The position numbers were made by a program, and so were the translations under genes. Of a stretch of 64,000 nt of DNA, positions 1 through 9,027 are shown piece after piece. How positions within the stretch are numbered: position 1 is the first letter of the stretch; the number at the start of each line of letters is the position of its first letter. Below the pieces are notes generated by a model. The model searched no databases, was not told the origin of the DNA, and saw only the letters and a program-made list of their open reading frames with translations. Source of the stretch: Selenomonadales bacterium (lineage in GTDB: Bacteria > Bacillota > Negativicutes > Selenomonadales > Selenomonadaceae); the NCBI GenBank assembly GCA_900769615.1, contig CAAGHH010000021.1, forward strand, positions 124,001 through 188,000, in the 5' to 3' direction.

Positions 1-199
1 ACTTAGCTGTATCTTCCGACATATTATAAACTATATTGCCACGGATCTGCTTAGTAAAACCTACAATAACCGAAACCCCGAGACTCACGGCATTCTGAGC
101 CTTGACTCCCATCTTGGTTCGCTTAGGCTCCGCAAAACCTATCTGTGGCATCACCGCCGTGAACGCATCCACGAACGGATTAACCAATTTTGCATCCAT
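1..199 (-). CDS. cheX: Chemotaxis protein CheX, N-terminal part (cut by window edge)
   Basis: Starts with ATG at 199 and runs off the left edge, so only about 66 residues are visible (MDAKLVNPFVDAFTAVMPQI...). The opening VNPFVDAFTAVMPQIGF and the following beta-rich stretch resemble CheX, a CheY-P phosphatase that resets chemotaxis signalling. The ribosome binding site GGAGAA lies in the end of the upstream gene, and only 4 bases separate that gene's stop from this start, so the two are cotranscribed and probably translationally coupled. The upstream protein carries a second CheX-like domain. The ExxN catalytic motif lies outside the window and could not be checked. Confidence 0.75.
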   Translation of the reverse strand, partial: MDAKLVNPFVDAFTAVMPQIGFAEPKRTKMGVKAQNAVSLGVSVIVGFTKQIRGNIVYNMSEDTAK

Positions 200-203
200 A
201 TAT

Positions 204-1067
204 TTATTCTCCTTCCGCAAATCCCACATTCATATTAATGTTGCCAATTCTCGTCTTAGCCACGATGCGGAAAGTAGTAAGCTTAGGACTAGCTATGCGG
301 ATATTCGTGCCAACTATGGTTCCTGGCGGTGTAATGCGCACCTCTTTATCCTTGAACACATCATTGATATTCGATATACCGCGCCCAACAATGATATTAG
401 CTGATTCTTCTACTGTTTCGCTGGCATCTTCTTCCGAAACAGCTGCCGGACTCTCCTTATCGAGCATAATCATCGAAAAATTGTGCATCGTCTCTGAGTC
501 CATCGAAACAATAGCTCTGCCAGTTGGCGAACCGGTAAGACCGATTATAACTGCTATACCACTGACATTTAAAAAATTACTGTCATCAACTTCCATTTCC
601 ACTTCACTGTGCATGCCAATCAAACTGAATATTCCCTGCTGCAAAGCCCTTTCAAATGGTTTAGCATAGGACTCCCGCAATACTGACACACGGCCAATGC
701 GATTTTGGCAAAGTATCATCAGTGTATCAATCAAATCGTTCGCACTGATAGGTTTTTGCAAGAACGCACTTATCCCCGCTTCACGACCTCTTGCAACCAG
801 ACTAGCGTCCTTCATCGCACTAATCATCACGATTCTAGCCTCGGGATCGAGCTCATAAATCCGCCGGCTGCATTCGATACCATCGGCATCAGGCAAATTC
901 ATATCCATCGTTACTACTGCTGGTCTCATTTCTTCATAAAGCTTAACCGCTTCAGCAGCATCCTTAGCCTGCGCGCATACCTCAAAGTTGGTCTTGGCCA
1001 GACTTCCTGCCAGCATCGCTCGACTAATTTTGGAATCATCAACGATCATTACTTTGACTTTCTCCAC
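204..1067 (-). CDS. Response regulator receiver fused to a CheX-like phosphatase domain
   Basis: 287 residues. Residues 1-120 form a CheY-type receiver with the acidic pocket D10/D11, phospho-acceptor D55 in the VTMDMNLP strand, S83 and K105 in LQKP. Residues about 130-287 resemble CheX/CheC, with the phosphatase motif visible as E221-SA-N224. The protein probably removes phosphate from CheY or regulates itself through its own receiver. GTG is the start: AGGTG lies 7 bases upstream and no better ATG exists. It sits 4 bases ahead of a stand-alone cheX, so this is a chemotaxis or motility locus. The family assignment is firm; which protein it dephosphorylates is inference. Confidence 0.85.
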   Translation of the reverse strand: MEKVKVMIVDDSKISRAMLAGSLAKTNFEVCAQAKDAAEAVKLYEEMRPAVVTMDMNLPDADGIECSRRIYELDPEARIVMISAMKDASLVARGREAGISAFLQKPISANDLIDTLMILCQNRIGRVSVLRESYAKPFERALQQGIFSLIGMHSEVEMEVDDSNFLNVSGIAVIIGLTGSPTGRAIVSMDSETMHNFSMIMLDKESPAAVSEEDASETVEESANIIVGRGISNINDVFKDKEVRITPPGTIVGTNIRIASPKLTTFRIVAKTRIGNINMNVGFAEGE

Positions 1068-1216
1068 AAATGCTCACCTGCTTCTCTTTTCCATTCATTG
1101 GTTCATCACATGCTTGTAGCCAACATGTTTACATACTCTAACTAATTTTTAAAATTCGCTATTTTAACAACAAAAACCTTCCTATGATTTAAAAAATATT
1201 AATTAATACAATGTAC

Positions 1217-1248
1217 CAAAAATGACGCCTCTTACGAAGCGTCCTTTT
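1217..1248 (-). terminator. Rho-independent terminator after the glyoxalase gene
   Basis: Read on the minus strand, GACGC and GCGTC (1239-1243 and 1224-1228) form a stem followed by ATTTTT, just past the stop of the glyoxalase-like gene. The stem is short (5 bp plus flanking A-T pairs), so strength is uncertain. The remaining 1068-1252 spacer holds the leader of the receiver-CheX gene; no convincing -35/-10 pair was found in it. Confidence 0.6.
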
Positions 1249-1252
1249 GAGA

Positions 1253-1621
1253 TTATCTATCCTGTGGCAATATTTCAATCCAATAACCATCAGGATCATT
1301 TATAAAGTAAATACCCATAGCCTTATTTTCATAACAAATACAGCCCATAGCTTTATGACGCTCATACGCTGCTGCAAAGTCATCTACCGTAACTGCTAAA
1401 TGAAATTCATTTTCGCCGAGATTATATGGTTCTCTGCGGTCATGAATAAAAGTAAGTTCCAATTCATGCGAAGACTCACCGCCATCTGATAAATACACCA
1501 GCGTAAACCCATCCGCTTCTAAGCGATGTGATTCTTTAAAATCAAGCGCTGCCGCATAAAATTCCAAACTTCTTTTTAAATCAAGTACGTTAAAATTATT
1601 GTGCGCAAACTTAAACTTCAT
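1253..1621 (-). CDS. gloA: Glyoxalase I-like VOC-family protein
   Basis: 122 residues, the usual size of a single-subunit lactoylglutathione lyase with two beta-alpha-beta-beta-beta modules. All four expected metal ligands can be placed: H7 (FAHNN), E55 (LELTF), H74 (EFHLAV) and E116 (WIEIL). The enzyme would isomerise the hemithioacetal of methylglyoxal and a thiol; the thiol used is unknown. ATG has AGGGG upstream. It lies 24 bases after putP with no terminator between, so it is probably the second gene of a putP-gloA unit ending at the hairpin near 1217-1248. Substrate specificity is assumed from the family, since other VOC enzymes share this fold. Confidence 0.8.
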   Translation of the reverse strand: MKFKFAHNNFNVLDLKRSLEFYAAALDFKESHRLEADGFTLVYLSDGGESSHELELTFIHDRREPYNLGENEFHLAVTVDDFAAAYERHKAMGCICYENKAMGIYFINDPDGYWIEILPQDR

Positions 1622-1645
1622 ACATTATCAACCCCTATAGGCTAA

Positions 1646-3124
1646 TTATATCGTACTTTTTTCTACGGCGTCAAATGTTGTTTTTATCGAAGCTGACGGT
1701 TCCTTATCCATAAGACTTACGATATAGATAGCTGCCAGCGAAAACAAAAATCCTGGTACTATTTCATATAATCCCAGCCAAGCAAATTGTTTCCATATCA
1801 GCACGGTTATACCACCAGTAACGATACCAGCCAGCACACCATTACGCGTGGTCCGGCGCCAAAAAAGGGCCATTAATATTGAAGGTCCAAATGCTGCCCC
1901 AAAGCCGGCCCAAGCATAAGATACCATATCTAAAATAAAGCTATTAGGATTGAGTCCCAAAAATATTGCCAATGAAGCAATAACTAAAACGGATGCCCTG
2001 CTAATCCAAACCAGTTCCTTTTGCTCAGCATCTTTGCGCAGCAACGTCCGATAAAAATCCTGCGCAAAAGCCGATGCGGCTACTAACAGCTGCGAAGAAG
2101 CCGTACTCATAATAGCTGCCAGCACTGCTGACAAAATAAGACCAGCTACAATTGGCGGGAACATCTGATTGGTCATAACGAGAAAAACTGTTTCCGAAGC
2201 CGTTCCTTCTAGCGTTTCCGTCAAGAATACCCGACCGACCATACCTACAGCAACAGCTGCCGCCAAGGATATAGTTACCCAGGTCATGGCGATTCTCGTA
2301 GCCTGTTTTATCTCCTTAGAGCTTGATATCGCCATAAACCGCACCAATATATGGGGCTGACCAAAATAACCAATACCCCAAGCAAGCAGCGAAATTAATT
2401 CTATAGCACCTAAAGTTGTGCCATCAGCCTTGGTAAATGGTTCAAGCATCGAATGCTGCACGTTATCAATGGCTGTTACGGTAGCTTCAAAACCGCCCAT
2501 ATGCATACCAGCCGTAATCGGCACCACCAAAATTGCAAAAAACATCATCACGCCTTGGATAAAATCAGTCCGTGAAACCGCTAAAAAGCCGCCGACTAAA
2601 GTGTAGAATACTACTGAACCAGCACCGATAAATATAGCAAATTGATACGGAATACCAAACACCGTTTCAAAGAGACGTCCGGCCGATACGAAGCCTGATG
2701 ACGTATAGATTATAAAGAATATCAAAATAAATACTGCCGGGATTATCCGCAAAAGTCCGCTTTTGTCTTCAAACCGATTTTCTAAAAACTCCGGCAAAGT
2801 AAGCGAGTTATTAGCAAGCTCCGTATATTTACGCAGCCGAGCTGCTACAAACTGCCAATTAGCCCACGTCCCCAAGGCAATACCTACTGCTATCCAGCCA
2901 GCATTTAAACCAGCTAAATAAGCAAAGCCCGGCACTCCCATCAGCATCCAGCCACTCATATCCGAAGCTTCAGCGCTCATCGACGTAACCCAGGCTCCTA
3001 ATTTACGATTGCCCAAAAAATAATCGCTCATATTCCTGGTCCGGCGATAATAATACACGCCAATAGCCATCATAAGTCCGATGTATAACACGAATGTATT
3101 GATGATTACTATATCATTTGTCAA
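1646..3124 (-). CDS. putP: Sodium/proline symporter PutP
   Basis: 492 residues with about 13 hydrophobic segments, typical of the sodium:solute symporter family. The signature SAEASDMSGWMLMGVPG near residues 50-66 is characteristic of PutP and carries sodium- and proline-binding positions. The product would import proline with sodium across the inner membrane. The start is TTG at 3124: GGAGGAGG is well placed 7-10 bases upstream and no ATG lies nearby. A good promoter sits at 3173-3202. The family assignment is strong; proline is the most likely substrate because of the signature and the length. Confidence 0.92.
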   Translation of the reverse strand: MTNDIVIINTFVLYIGLMMAIGVYYYRRTRNMSDYFLGNRKLGAWVTSMSAEASDMSGWMLMGVPGFAYLAGLNAGWIAVGIALGTWANWQFVAARLRKYTELANNSLTLPEFLENRFEDKSGLLRIIPAVFILIFFIIYTSSGFVSAGRLFETVFGIPYQFAIFIGAGSVVFYTLVGGFLAVSRTDFIQGVMMFFAILVVPITAGMHMGGFEATVTAIDNVQHSMLEPFTKADGTTLGAIELISLLAWGIGYFGQPHILVRFMAISSSKEIKQATRIAMTWVTISLAAAVAVGMVGRVFLTETLEGTASETVFLVMTNQMFPPIVAGLILSAVLAAIMSTASSQLLVAASAFAQDFYRTLLRKDAEQKELVWISRASVLVIASLAIFLGLNPNSFILDMVSYAWAGFGAAFGPSILMALFWRRTTRNGVLAGIVTGGITVLIWKQFAWLGLYEIVPGFLFSLAAIYIVSLMDKEPSASIKTTFDAVEKSTI

Positions 3125-3172
3125 TATTTTTCCTCCTCCAAAAAGTGACGCTATGTTTACAAGATAGTTTTT

Positions 3173-3202
3173 ATTATACGCGTAAATGATATTTTATTGC
3201 AA
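3173..3202 (-). promoter_or_regulatory. Promoter of putP
   Basis: Minus strand TTGCAA (3202-3197), 18-base spacer, TATAAT (3178-3173). The transcription start would be near 3166, leaving a leader of about 40 bases before the putP ribosome binding site. Confidence 0.7.
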
Positions 3203-3262
3203 TACTTATTTTTATAGAAGCTATATTATTTCTGTTATAGTGAACACATTATTAAAAAATAC

Positions 3263-3291
3263 TTGCAATCTAAAAAAAGTTCCCGTATAAT
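3263..3291 (+). promoter_or_regulatory. Promoter of the FAD-dependent dehydrogenase gene
   Basis: TTGCAA (3263-3268), 17-base spacer, perfect TATAAT (3286-3291). It lies back to back with the putP promoter. Initiation near 3298 would leave a leader of about 120 bases that contains a 10-bp inverted repeat. Confidence 0.75.
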
Positions 3292-3331
3292 AGCTAAGGT
3301 TTTGCTATAAATAATTATTCCTTAAGTACAT

Positions 3332-3369
3332 ACGCAGATTTGTTATCATGATTAATCAAAAATCTGCGT
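3332..3369 (+). promoter_or_regulatory. Perfect inverted repeat in the leader of the FAD dehydrogenase gene
   Basis: ACGCAGATTT (3332-3341) and AAATCTGCGT (3360-3369) are exact reverse complements separated by 18 bases, followed by TTATTATTG. It lies about 35 bases after the predicted transcription start and 50 before the gene. It could be an attenuator-like hairpin or a repressor site; the tail is a poor U-run, so it is not called a terminator. Confidence 0.5.
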
Positions 3370-3419
3370 TATTATTGTGCCCATATAGCTTAAAGCAACT
3401 ATTTTAGGAGGAACTTGCA

Positions 3420-4799
3420 ATGAAAAAATACGATGTGGCTATCGTTGGCGGTGGTCCAGCCGGAGTCTTTGCTGCCTATGAGTTAATCGAAAAAAATCCT
3501 GCATTAAAAATCATTGTTCTTGAAAGCGGTAATGATATCTATAAGCGGGTCTGTCCCATTTCCACGGGCAAAGTAAAAGGCTGCATCGGCTGCAAGCCTT
3601 GCAATATCATGCGCGGTTTTGGCGGAGCTGGGGCTTTTTCCGATGGCAAATATAACTTTACTACTCAATTTGGTGGCTGGTTAAATGAATATCTGCCTGA
3701 TGCTGAGGTTATGGAGCTTATAAACTACGTTGATACTATCAATATGAAGCATGGCGCCCCAGCTGAGGTATTTTCAACGCAAGGCTCAAATATCGGTCAG
3801 CTCGCTTTGCAGCATGATCTGCATCTGCTTTCAGCTAGTGTCCGCCATCTTGGTACCGAAAATAATTTAAATATGCTAAAAGCTACTTATGAATACCTTA
3901 AAGACAAAATTGAATTCCGTTTTGTCTGCCCAGTAGCTCATATTAATTCCGACGGTCAAGGCGCAAACGCTCTTGAGTTAGAAAATGGTGAAAAAATCAC
4001 CGCTGATTATCTAGTAATTGCCCCAGGCCGAGCTGGAGCTGAATGGTTCTCCAACGAATGTGATAATTTGGGGCTAAAACAGGAAAACAACCGGGTTGAT
4101 GTTGGCGTAAGAGTTGAAGTACCTGATGAAATCTGGAATCATATTACTAGTCAGGTATACGAAGCCAAGCTTGTCTACCGCACCAAACTTTACGGTGACC
4201 AAGTGCGGACTTTCTGCATGAATCCCCACGGTCATGTCGTAATGGAAAATACTGACGGTATCGTTACCGTCAACGGTCACTCCTATAGCGATCCAAAGCT
4301 TCAAAGCCATAATACTAATTTTGCTCTCCTCGTCAGCAATCACTTAACCGAACCTTTTAAATCGCCACACAAATATGGTAAACGCATTGCTTCTTTTTCC
4401 AATATGCTTGGCGGAGGCATCATCGTCCAGCGTTTTGGTGACCTAATGAAAGGCCGTCGCACTAATGCCCACCGTATGTCCAAAAGCTTTACCCGCCCGA
4501 CCCTGCAAGCAACTCCAGGCGATCTTTCCCTAGTCCTGCCTAAGCGTCATTTAGATAACATAATTGAAATGATTCAGGCCTTAAACAACATTGCGCCCGG
4601 CATGACTAATGATGATACCCTGCTCTACGGCGTCGAAGTTAAATTTTATAGTTCCCGTGTCGTGCTGTCAAATGAACTTGAAACTACACTTAAAAATGTT
4701 TTTGCTATTGGCGATGGAGCTGGAGTTACCCGAGGACTTTCCCAAGCTGGAGCCAGCGGGGTATATGTTGCCCGTCGTATTCTAGCCCGTCTAAAATAA
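3420..4799 (+). CDS. FAD-dependent dehydrogenase (COG2509-like)
   Basis: 459 residues. The N-terminus carries a Rossmann FAD motif (VGGGPAGVFAAYE) and the C-terminus the second flavin motif (FAIGDGAGVTRGLSQAGASG), as in uncharacterised NAD(FAD)-utilising dehydrogenases of COG2509. Four cysteines, C45, C55, C58 and C61, sit just before a GFGGAGAFSDGK stretch; the clustering is typical of the family and could be redox-active or metal-binding. AGGAGG lies 8 bases before ATG. It is a single-gene unit with its own promoter and a strong terminator, convergent with the permease downstream. The substrate is unknown. Confidence 0.8.
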   Translation: MKKYDVAIVGGGPAGVFAAYELIEKNPALKIIVLESGNDIYKRVCPISTGKVKGCIGCKPCNIMRGFGGAGAFSDGKYNFTTQFGGWLNEYLPDAEVMELINYVDTINMKHGAPAEVFSTQGSNIGQLALQHDLHLLSASVRHLGTENNLNMLKATYEYLKDKIEFRFVCPVAHINSDGQGANALELENGEKITADYLVIAPGRAGAEWFSNECDNLGLKQENNRVDVGVRVEVPDEIWNHITSQVYEAKLVYRTKLYGDQVRTFCMNPHGHVVMENTDGIVTVNGHSYSDPKLQSHNTNFALLVSNHLTEPFKSPHKYGKRIASFSNMLGGGIIVQRFGDLMKGRRTNAHRMSKSFTRPTLQATPGDLSLVLPKRHLDNIIEMIQALNNIAPGMTNDDTLLYGVEVKFYSSRVVLSNELETTLKNVFAIGDGAGVTRGLSQAGASGVYVARRILARLK

Positions 4800-4812
4800 A
4801 TACCGTCGCTAC

Positions 4813-4856
4813 TAAAAAACGCTTTTCAATCACAATGAATTGAAAAGCGTTTTTTA
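4813..4856. terminator. Bidirectional terminator between convergent genes
   Basis: AAAAAACGCTTTTCAAT pairs with ATTGAAAAGCGTTTTTT around a short loop. A-runs and T-runs on both sides let it serve the plus-strand FAD dehydrogenase and the minus-strand permease (stop at 4864). Confidence 0.9.
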
Positions 4857-4863
4857 CATCAGC

Positions 4864-6147
4864 TTACAGATAACGCAGCCATACATAAACACTAGAAATA
4901 GCTATCGTAAGTATCATTATCGGAAAAGCTATCTTCATAAAGCCAATGAACGAAATCTGTCTGCCACGCTGAGCTGCCATGGAAGCAACTACGACATTAG
5001 CACTAGCTCCAATAAGCGTACCATTGCCGCCCAAGCAAGCGCCTAAAGCTAACGACCACCACATCGGGTCAAGATTGCTAAGTCCCATCTGCCCCATATC
5101 CTGTATAAGTGGTATCAGCGTTGCTACAAAGGGGATATTATCAATAAAGGCTGAGGCAACTGCACTCATCCATAAGATAAGCATTGCCGTAGCATTGACA
5201 TTACCATTAGTAAGCTTGATTGCTTCAGCTGCCAGCATCTTAATTACCCCAGTTTCCACTAGTGCTCCAACCAGAACAAATAAACCAGCAAAGAAGAATA
5301 TAGCCAGCCATTCTACCTTCGATAACACCTTGGCTATCATAGCTTCATTACGCGTATAGGTAATGAGCAGCAATAAGCCGGCACCAGTAAGCGCCGCCGT
5401 TGCTGTTTCCAAGCCTAAAGACCCATGCAGCACAAAGAGACTAATCGTAATCGCAATAACTGCCAAACATTTTTTAAGCAAGGCTTTATCGGCTATCTGA
5501 CTTTTTTCATCCAGACGCATTACCTTTTGCTGCAGCTCCGGCTGAGTTTTTAGTTCTTTGCCATAAATCACAATAAGCAAAGCTTCAACTACCAAAAATA
5601 TAATTATTGCTATTCCCGTAAGATTAGCTACAAAGTCCATAAAATTAAGACCTACCGCACTGCCTATCATGATATTAGGCGGGTCACCTATTAAAGTTGC
5701 GGTACCACCAATATTAGATGCTAAAATCTGCGAAATCAGATATGGCTTGACATCAACCTTTAACTGCGCCGTTATGCTAAAGGTAATTGGCACCGTCAAA
5801 AGCACCGTGGTAACATTGTCTAGCAAAGCAGAGCAAACCATTGTCAGAGCGGAAAGCGCTACTAACAATGCTATCGGCCGCGCCTTTACTTTTTTGGCTG
5901 CCCATATTGCCAAAAAATTAAACAATCCGGTTTCGCTAGTAATGTTTACAATAATCATCATACCCATTAAAAGCCCCAAAGTGTTGAAGTCAATATGGGA
6001 TATGGCTGTTTCCTGACTGATGATACCACAAAGTATCATGAGCATAGCGCCAAAAATACCAACTATCGTACGATGCACTTTCTCCGAAATTATCAGCGCA
6101 TAGGCAACTACAAATATAACCACTGCCACCGCGGTACTGTTTATCAA
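4864..6147 (-). CDS. ArsB/NhaD-type ion transporter (SLC13-like permease)
   Basis: 427 residues with about 11-12 membrane segments. The two family repeats are visible: SNIGGTATLIGDPPNIMIGS about one third in, and GGNGTLIGASANVVVA near the C-terminus. These mark the ArsB/NhaD ion transporter superfamily (COG1055). The members include arsenite exporters, sodium/proton antiporters and dicarboxylate carriers, and the sequence alone does not say which this is. No arsR or arsC lies nearby, which argues against an arsenic role. The start appears to be TTG at 6147 with a weak AGAAAG-type site. It is the last gene of the niaR-HD-glnS-unknown run. Confidence 0.8.
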   Translation of the reverse strand: MINSTAVAVVIFVVAYALIISEKVHRTIVGIFGAMLMILCGIISQETAISHIDFNTLGLLMGMMIIVNITSETGLFNFLAIWAAKKVKARPIALLVALSALTMVCSALLDNVTTVLLTVPITFSITAQLKVDVKPYLISQILASNIGGTATLIGDPPNIMIGSAVGLNFMDFVANLTGIAIIIFLVVEALLIVIYGKELKTQPELQQKVMRLDEKSQIADKALLKKCLAVIAITISLFVLHGSLGLETATAALTGAGLLLLITYTRNEAMIAKVLSKVEWLAIFFFAGLFVLVGALVETGVIKMLAAEAIKLTNGNVNATAMLILWMSAVASAFIDNIPFVATLIPLIQDMGQMGLSNLDPMWWSLALGACLGGNGTLIGASANVVVASMAAQRGRQISFIGFMKIAFPIMILTIAISSVYVWLRYL

Positions 6148-6176
6148 TTGAATCGCTTCTTTCTTTTTTGGGTTAT

Positions 6177-6482
6177 TTACTTCTTGTATTTTGGCATTAA
6201 GATTATATTTTCACCATCACGTTTTATTTTATAGGAAAAGTTCTTGATGCCTTCACGGTAAAGTTCCATTTTCAGCTGCAATAAAGCTTTGCCGAGTTCC
6301 TCGGTAAGCTGCGGCGTAAAACCTGCCTGTCCCAATTTAGCCGGTGGTTCGATTCCAGCCTGCTCCCGTCTTTTTTTATCAGCAATTTTTTCTGCTTCAA
6401 TAAATTTATCTTCCAAGGATACTTCTTCAACATAATTTTGCATCATATCCTTGTCAGTAAGTCCTTTTGGTATTTTACTCAT
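6177..6482 (-). CDS. Conserved-looking small protein of unknown function
   Basis: 101 residues, not recognised. It is soluble, highly charged and lacks membrane segments, signal peptide or cysteines. The first 60 residues are helix-prone and Lys/Glu-rich (EDKFIEAEKIADKKRREQAG); the last 40 read like a helix plus a beta-hairpin (FSYKIKRDGENIILMPKYKK). The ATG is 2 bases past the glnS stop and its ribosome binding site AAAGG is inside the end of glnS, so it is coupled to glnS. Phasing and the ribosome binding site make it a real gene; no function is assigned. Confidence 0.7.
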   Translation of the reverse strand: MSKIPKGLTDKDMMQNYVEEVSLEDKFIEAEKIADKKRREQAGIEPPAKLGQAGFTPQLTEELGKALLQLKMELYREGIKNFSYKIKRDGENIILMPKYKK

Positions 6483-6484
6483 AA

Positions 6485-8164
6485 TTAGCCTTTCTTACTG
6501 ACTTTTGCCCAGCTGTCACGCAAGCCGACAACGCGGTTAAATACTAATTTATCTGGTGTTGTATCCGGATCAACTACAAAATAACCCTCTCTAAGGAACT
6601 GATAATGCTTGCCAGCTGCGGTAAGCTTGACACTAGGTTCAATCCAGGCATTATCAATCACCTTTAGCGAATTTTTATTCAAGGCAGCAATGAAATCAGC
6701 CGGAATATTACCATCCTCATCAGTTTCCAGCAAATAATCATACAATCTTACTTCGGCCGGCAAAGCTGTCTTTACTGCCACCCAATGAATAGTTCCTTTG
6801 ATTTTACGGCCAGCCGTTGGCCCGCCAGTTTTCGAATCAAGATCAGCAGTGCAATGAAGCTCTACCACCTTGCCATTTTCATCCTTGATTACTTCGTCAC
6901 ATTTAATGATATAAGCATGTTTTAACCGAACTTCACCACCCGGTTTCAAGCGGAAAAATTTCTTAGGCGGTTCTTCCATAAAATCTTCCTGCTCAATATA
7001 AATTTCCCGCGAAAATGGTACAAAGCGCTGACCGCCGTGCATAGGATTATTATCCGCTAAAAGATACTCTTCCTTAGCCTCAGGATAATTAGTAATAACT
7101 ACCTTTAAGGGATTTAATACCGCCATTACTCTGTCCGCGTTTTGATTAAGATCATCACGAACACAATGCTCAAGCATTGATACGTCAACTAAGCTATTGC
7201 TCTTAGCTACACCAATTTCTTCACAGAAATTGCGTAATGCTGTCGGCGTATAACCCCGCCGGCGCAAACCAGAAATAGTTGGCATCCGTGGATCATCCCA
7301 GCCTCTGACATAGCCTTCTTCAACCAGCTGACGCAGTTTACGTTTACTAGTAACTGTATTAGTAAGATTCAAGCGGGCAAATTCTATCTGATGCGGGCGA
7401 GCAGCTGAATCAAAATCCAAAGAATCCAGCAGCCAGTCATAAAACGGGCGATGCTCCTCAAATTCCAAAGTACATACCGAATGGGTAATTCCTTCTATTG
7501 CATCCGACAATGGATGGGCAAAATCATACATCGGATAAATGCACCATTCATCGCCAGTACGATGATGATGAGCATGAGCTATCCGATAAATAACCGTATC
7601 ACGCATAACCATGTTTGGCGAAGCCATATCTATTTTAGCGCGCAAAACCTTTTCACCATCAGCAAATTCACCGGCCTTCATCCGAGCAAATAAATCAAGA
7701 TTTTCCTCAACACTGCGATTTCTATAAGGACTTTCCTTACCAGGTTCAGTTAAAGTACCACGATAAGCTTTTATCTCCTCAGCTGATAAATCATCAACAT
7801 AAGCTAAGCCTTTTTTTATAAGTGCTACTGCATACTCGTAAAGCTTAGGAAAATAATCGGAGGCATAAAACATCCGCTTTTGCCAGCTAAAACCAAGCCA
7901 ACGGATATCTGCCTGTATCGAATCTACATATTCCGTATCTTCCTTAGTCGGGTTAGTGTCATCAAACCGCAGATTGCATAAGCCATTATTTTTAGCTGCC
8001 AAACCAAAATTAAGGCAAATTGATTTGGCATGACCTATATGCAAATAACCATTAGGTTCAGGTGGAAATCTGGTATGAATACCTTCGCTATATTTACCAT
8101 TTTTCAAATCTTCATCAATTATATTCTGAATAAAATTCGAAGAAATCGTTGTCTGTTCTGCCAT
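6485..8164 (-). CDS. glnS: Glutaminyl-tRNA synthetase
   Basis: 559 residues, the normal bacterial GlnRS length. The class I signatures are present: PPEPNGYLHIGHAKS near residue 35 and a KMSKS equivalent, TSKRKL, near residue 275. The anticodon-binding beta-barrels follow to the C-terminus. It charges tRNA-Gln directly, so this organism does not rely only on the GatCAB transamidation route. ATG lies behind AAAGGAG, 14 bases after the HD-domain gene. GlnRS is found in many clostridia and Negativicutes, so its presence in a Firmicute is not by itself a sign of recent transfer. Confidence 0.96.
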   Translation of the reverse strand: MAEQTTISSNFIQNIIDEDLKNGKYSEGIHTRFPPEPNGYLHIGHAKSICLNFGLAAKNNGLCNLRFDDTNPTKEDTEYVDSIQADIRWLGFSWQKRMFYASDYFPKLYEYAVALIKKGLAYVDDLSAEEIKAYRGTLTEPGKESPYRNRSVEENLDLFARMKAGEFADGEKVLRAKIDMASPNMVMRDTVIYRIAHAHHHRTGDEWCIYPMYDFAHPLSDAIEGITHSVCTLEFEEHRPFYDWLLDSLDFDSAARPHQIEFARLNLTNTVTSKRKLRQLVEEGYVRGWDDPRMPTISGLRRRGYTPTALRNFCEEIGVAKSNSLVDVSMLEHCVRDDLNQNADRVMAVLNPLKVVITNYPEAKEEYLLADNNPMHGGQRFVPFSREIYIEQEDFMEEPPKKFFRLKPGGEVRLKHAYIIKCDEVIKDENGKVVELHCTADLDSKTGGPTAGRKIKGTIHWVAVKTALPAEVRLYDYLLETDEDGNIPADFIAALNKNSLKVIDNAWIEPSVKLTAAGKHYQFLREGYFVVDPDTTPDKLVFNRVVGLRDSWAKVSKKG

Positions 8165-8178
8165 TTATTTTGCTCCTT

Positions 8179-8979
8179 TTATATATCTATCCGGTCTTCG
8201 ACCGCACATTTAGCCTTAATGTACTCCCGCAGCCTTTTAATGCCTGCCTCAAGCCCGCTTTGCTGTGGCAGGTATTTTATAATAAGGTCTACATAGCCAC
8301 GTTCAACAATTTTGTTTAAGGTCCAGCTGAAATTTATATCATATACCCATAATAACCTTACCAGCTTGCGGTCACCATGAGTCTTAAGCTGCCGATAATC
8401 TGCCTGCTTGCCAGCAGCAAAAGCTTCGACAAAAGCAGGACTTACTAATTGACTAGCTGCTGATTTTATAAAATTTGGGACCTTAGCAACGCCATCTGGC
8501 GTAAGATACGGCGTAAGCACCCGGTAAATATCCAATTTATCAGCATCACGCAACAAGCGGGCAAACAGCAATTTGCGTTTATCAGCTGTTGGCTGAATAG
8601 TTTTTTTATTGTGGTTAGCTATCGCAAAACGCAAAAGCTCAGCATCAGCTTGCTCAAGCTCCTGCATATAAGGCATTTCTTCTGCCAAAACCTTCAAGCC
8701 TAAATCAGCATGATCTTCCGACTGGGCATCATTAAACGTTTTATAAATACTGTATTGACGAAACCTGCCTACATCATGAAAAAGCCCCATGATATAAGCT
8801 AACTGAATATCATGCTTGCTAAGCTTTAAATGCTCAGCTAGTTCTTTAGCTATTGCAGTTACATAACCAGTGTGAATCATTTTTATCCTGATACCTTGCA
8901 TGACTTCTTCATCATCAGTAACAAACTGATTCATATAATCATTCATCCAATTATGCATTTTCTCTAGCAATTCATCCAT
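8179..8979 (-). CDS. HD-domain phosphohydrolase
   Basis: 266 residues. The HD superfamily metal motif is clear: a His in IRIKMIHTGYV, the HD pair in GLFHDVGRFRQY, and a later Asp in LLRDADKLDIYR. Such proteins hydrolyse nucleotides or other phosphate esters. No second known domain or membrane segment is seen, and the substrate cannot be told. It lies between niaR and glnS with short gaps on both sides. A role in nucleotide turnover is an inference from the family only. Confidence 0.82.
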   Translation of the reverse strand: MDELLEKMHNWMNDYMNQFVTDDEEVMQGIRIKMIHTGYVTAIAKELAEHLKLSKHDIQLAYIMGLFHDVGRFRQYSIYKTFNDAQSEDHADLGLKVLAEEMPYMQELEQADAELLRFAIANHNKKTIQPTADKRKLLFARLLRDADKLDIYRVLTPYLTPDGVAKVPNFIKSAASQLVSPAFVEAFAAGKQADYRQLKTHGDRKLVRLLWVYDINFSWTLNKIVERGYVDLIIKYLPQQSGLEAGIKRLREYIKAKCAVEDRIDI

Positions 8980-9027
8980 GTAAAGACCTTCTTTTTTGCA
9001 AATGATACAGAGTTATTTTAACGCAAT

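Noticed and set aside
6485..8164. glnS as a sign of horizontal transfer into a Firmicute
   Set aside because: GlnRS is common in clostridia and Negativicutes, and base composition looks like the neighbours.
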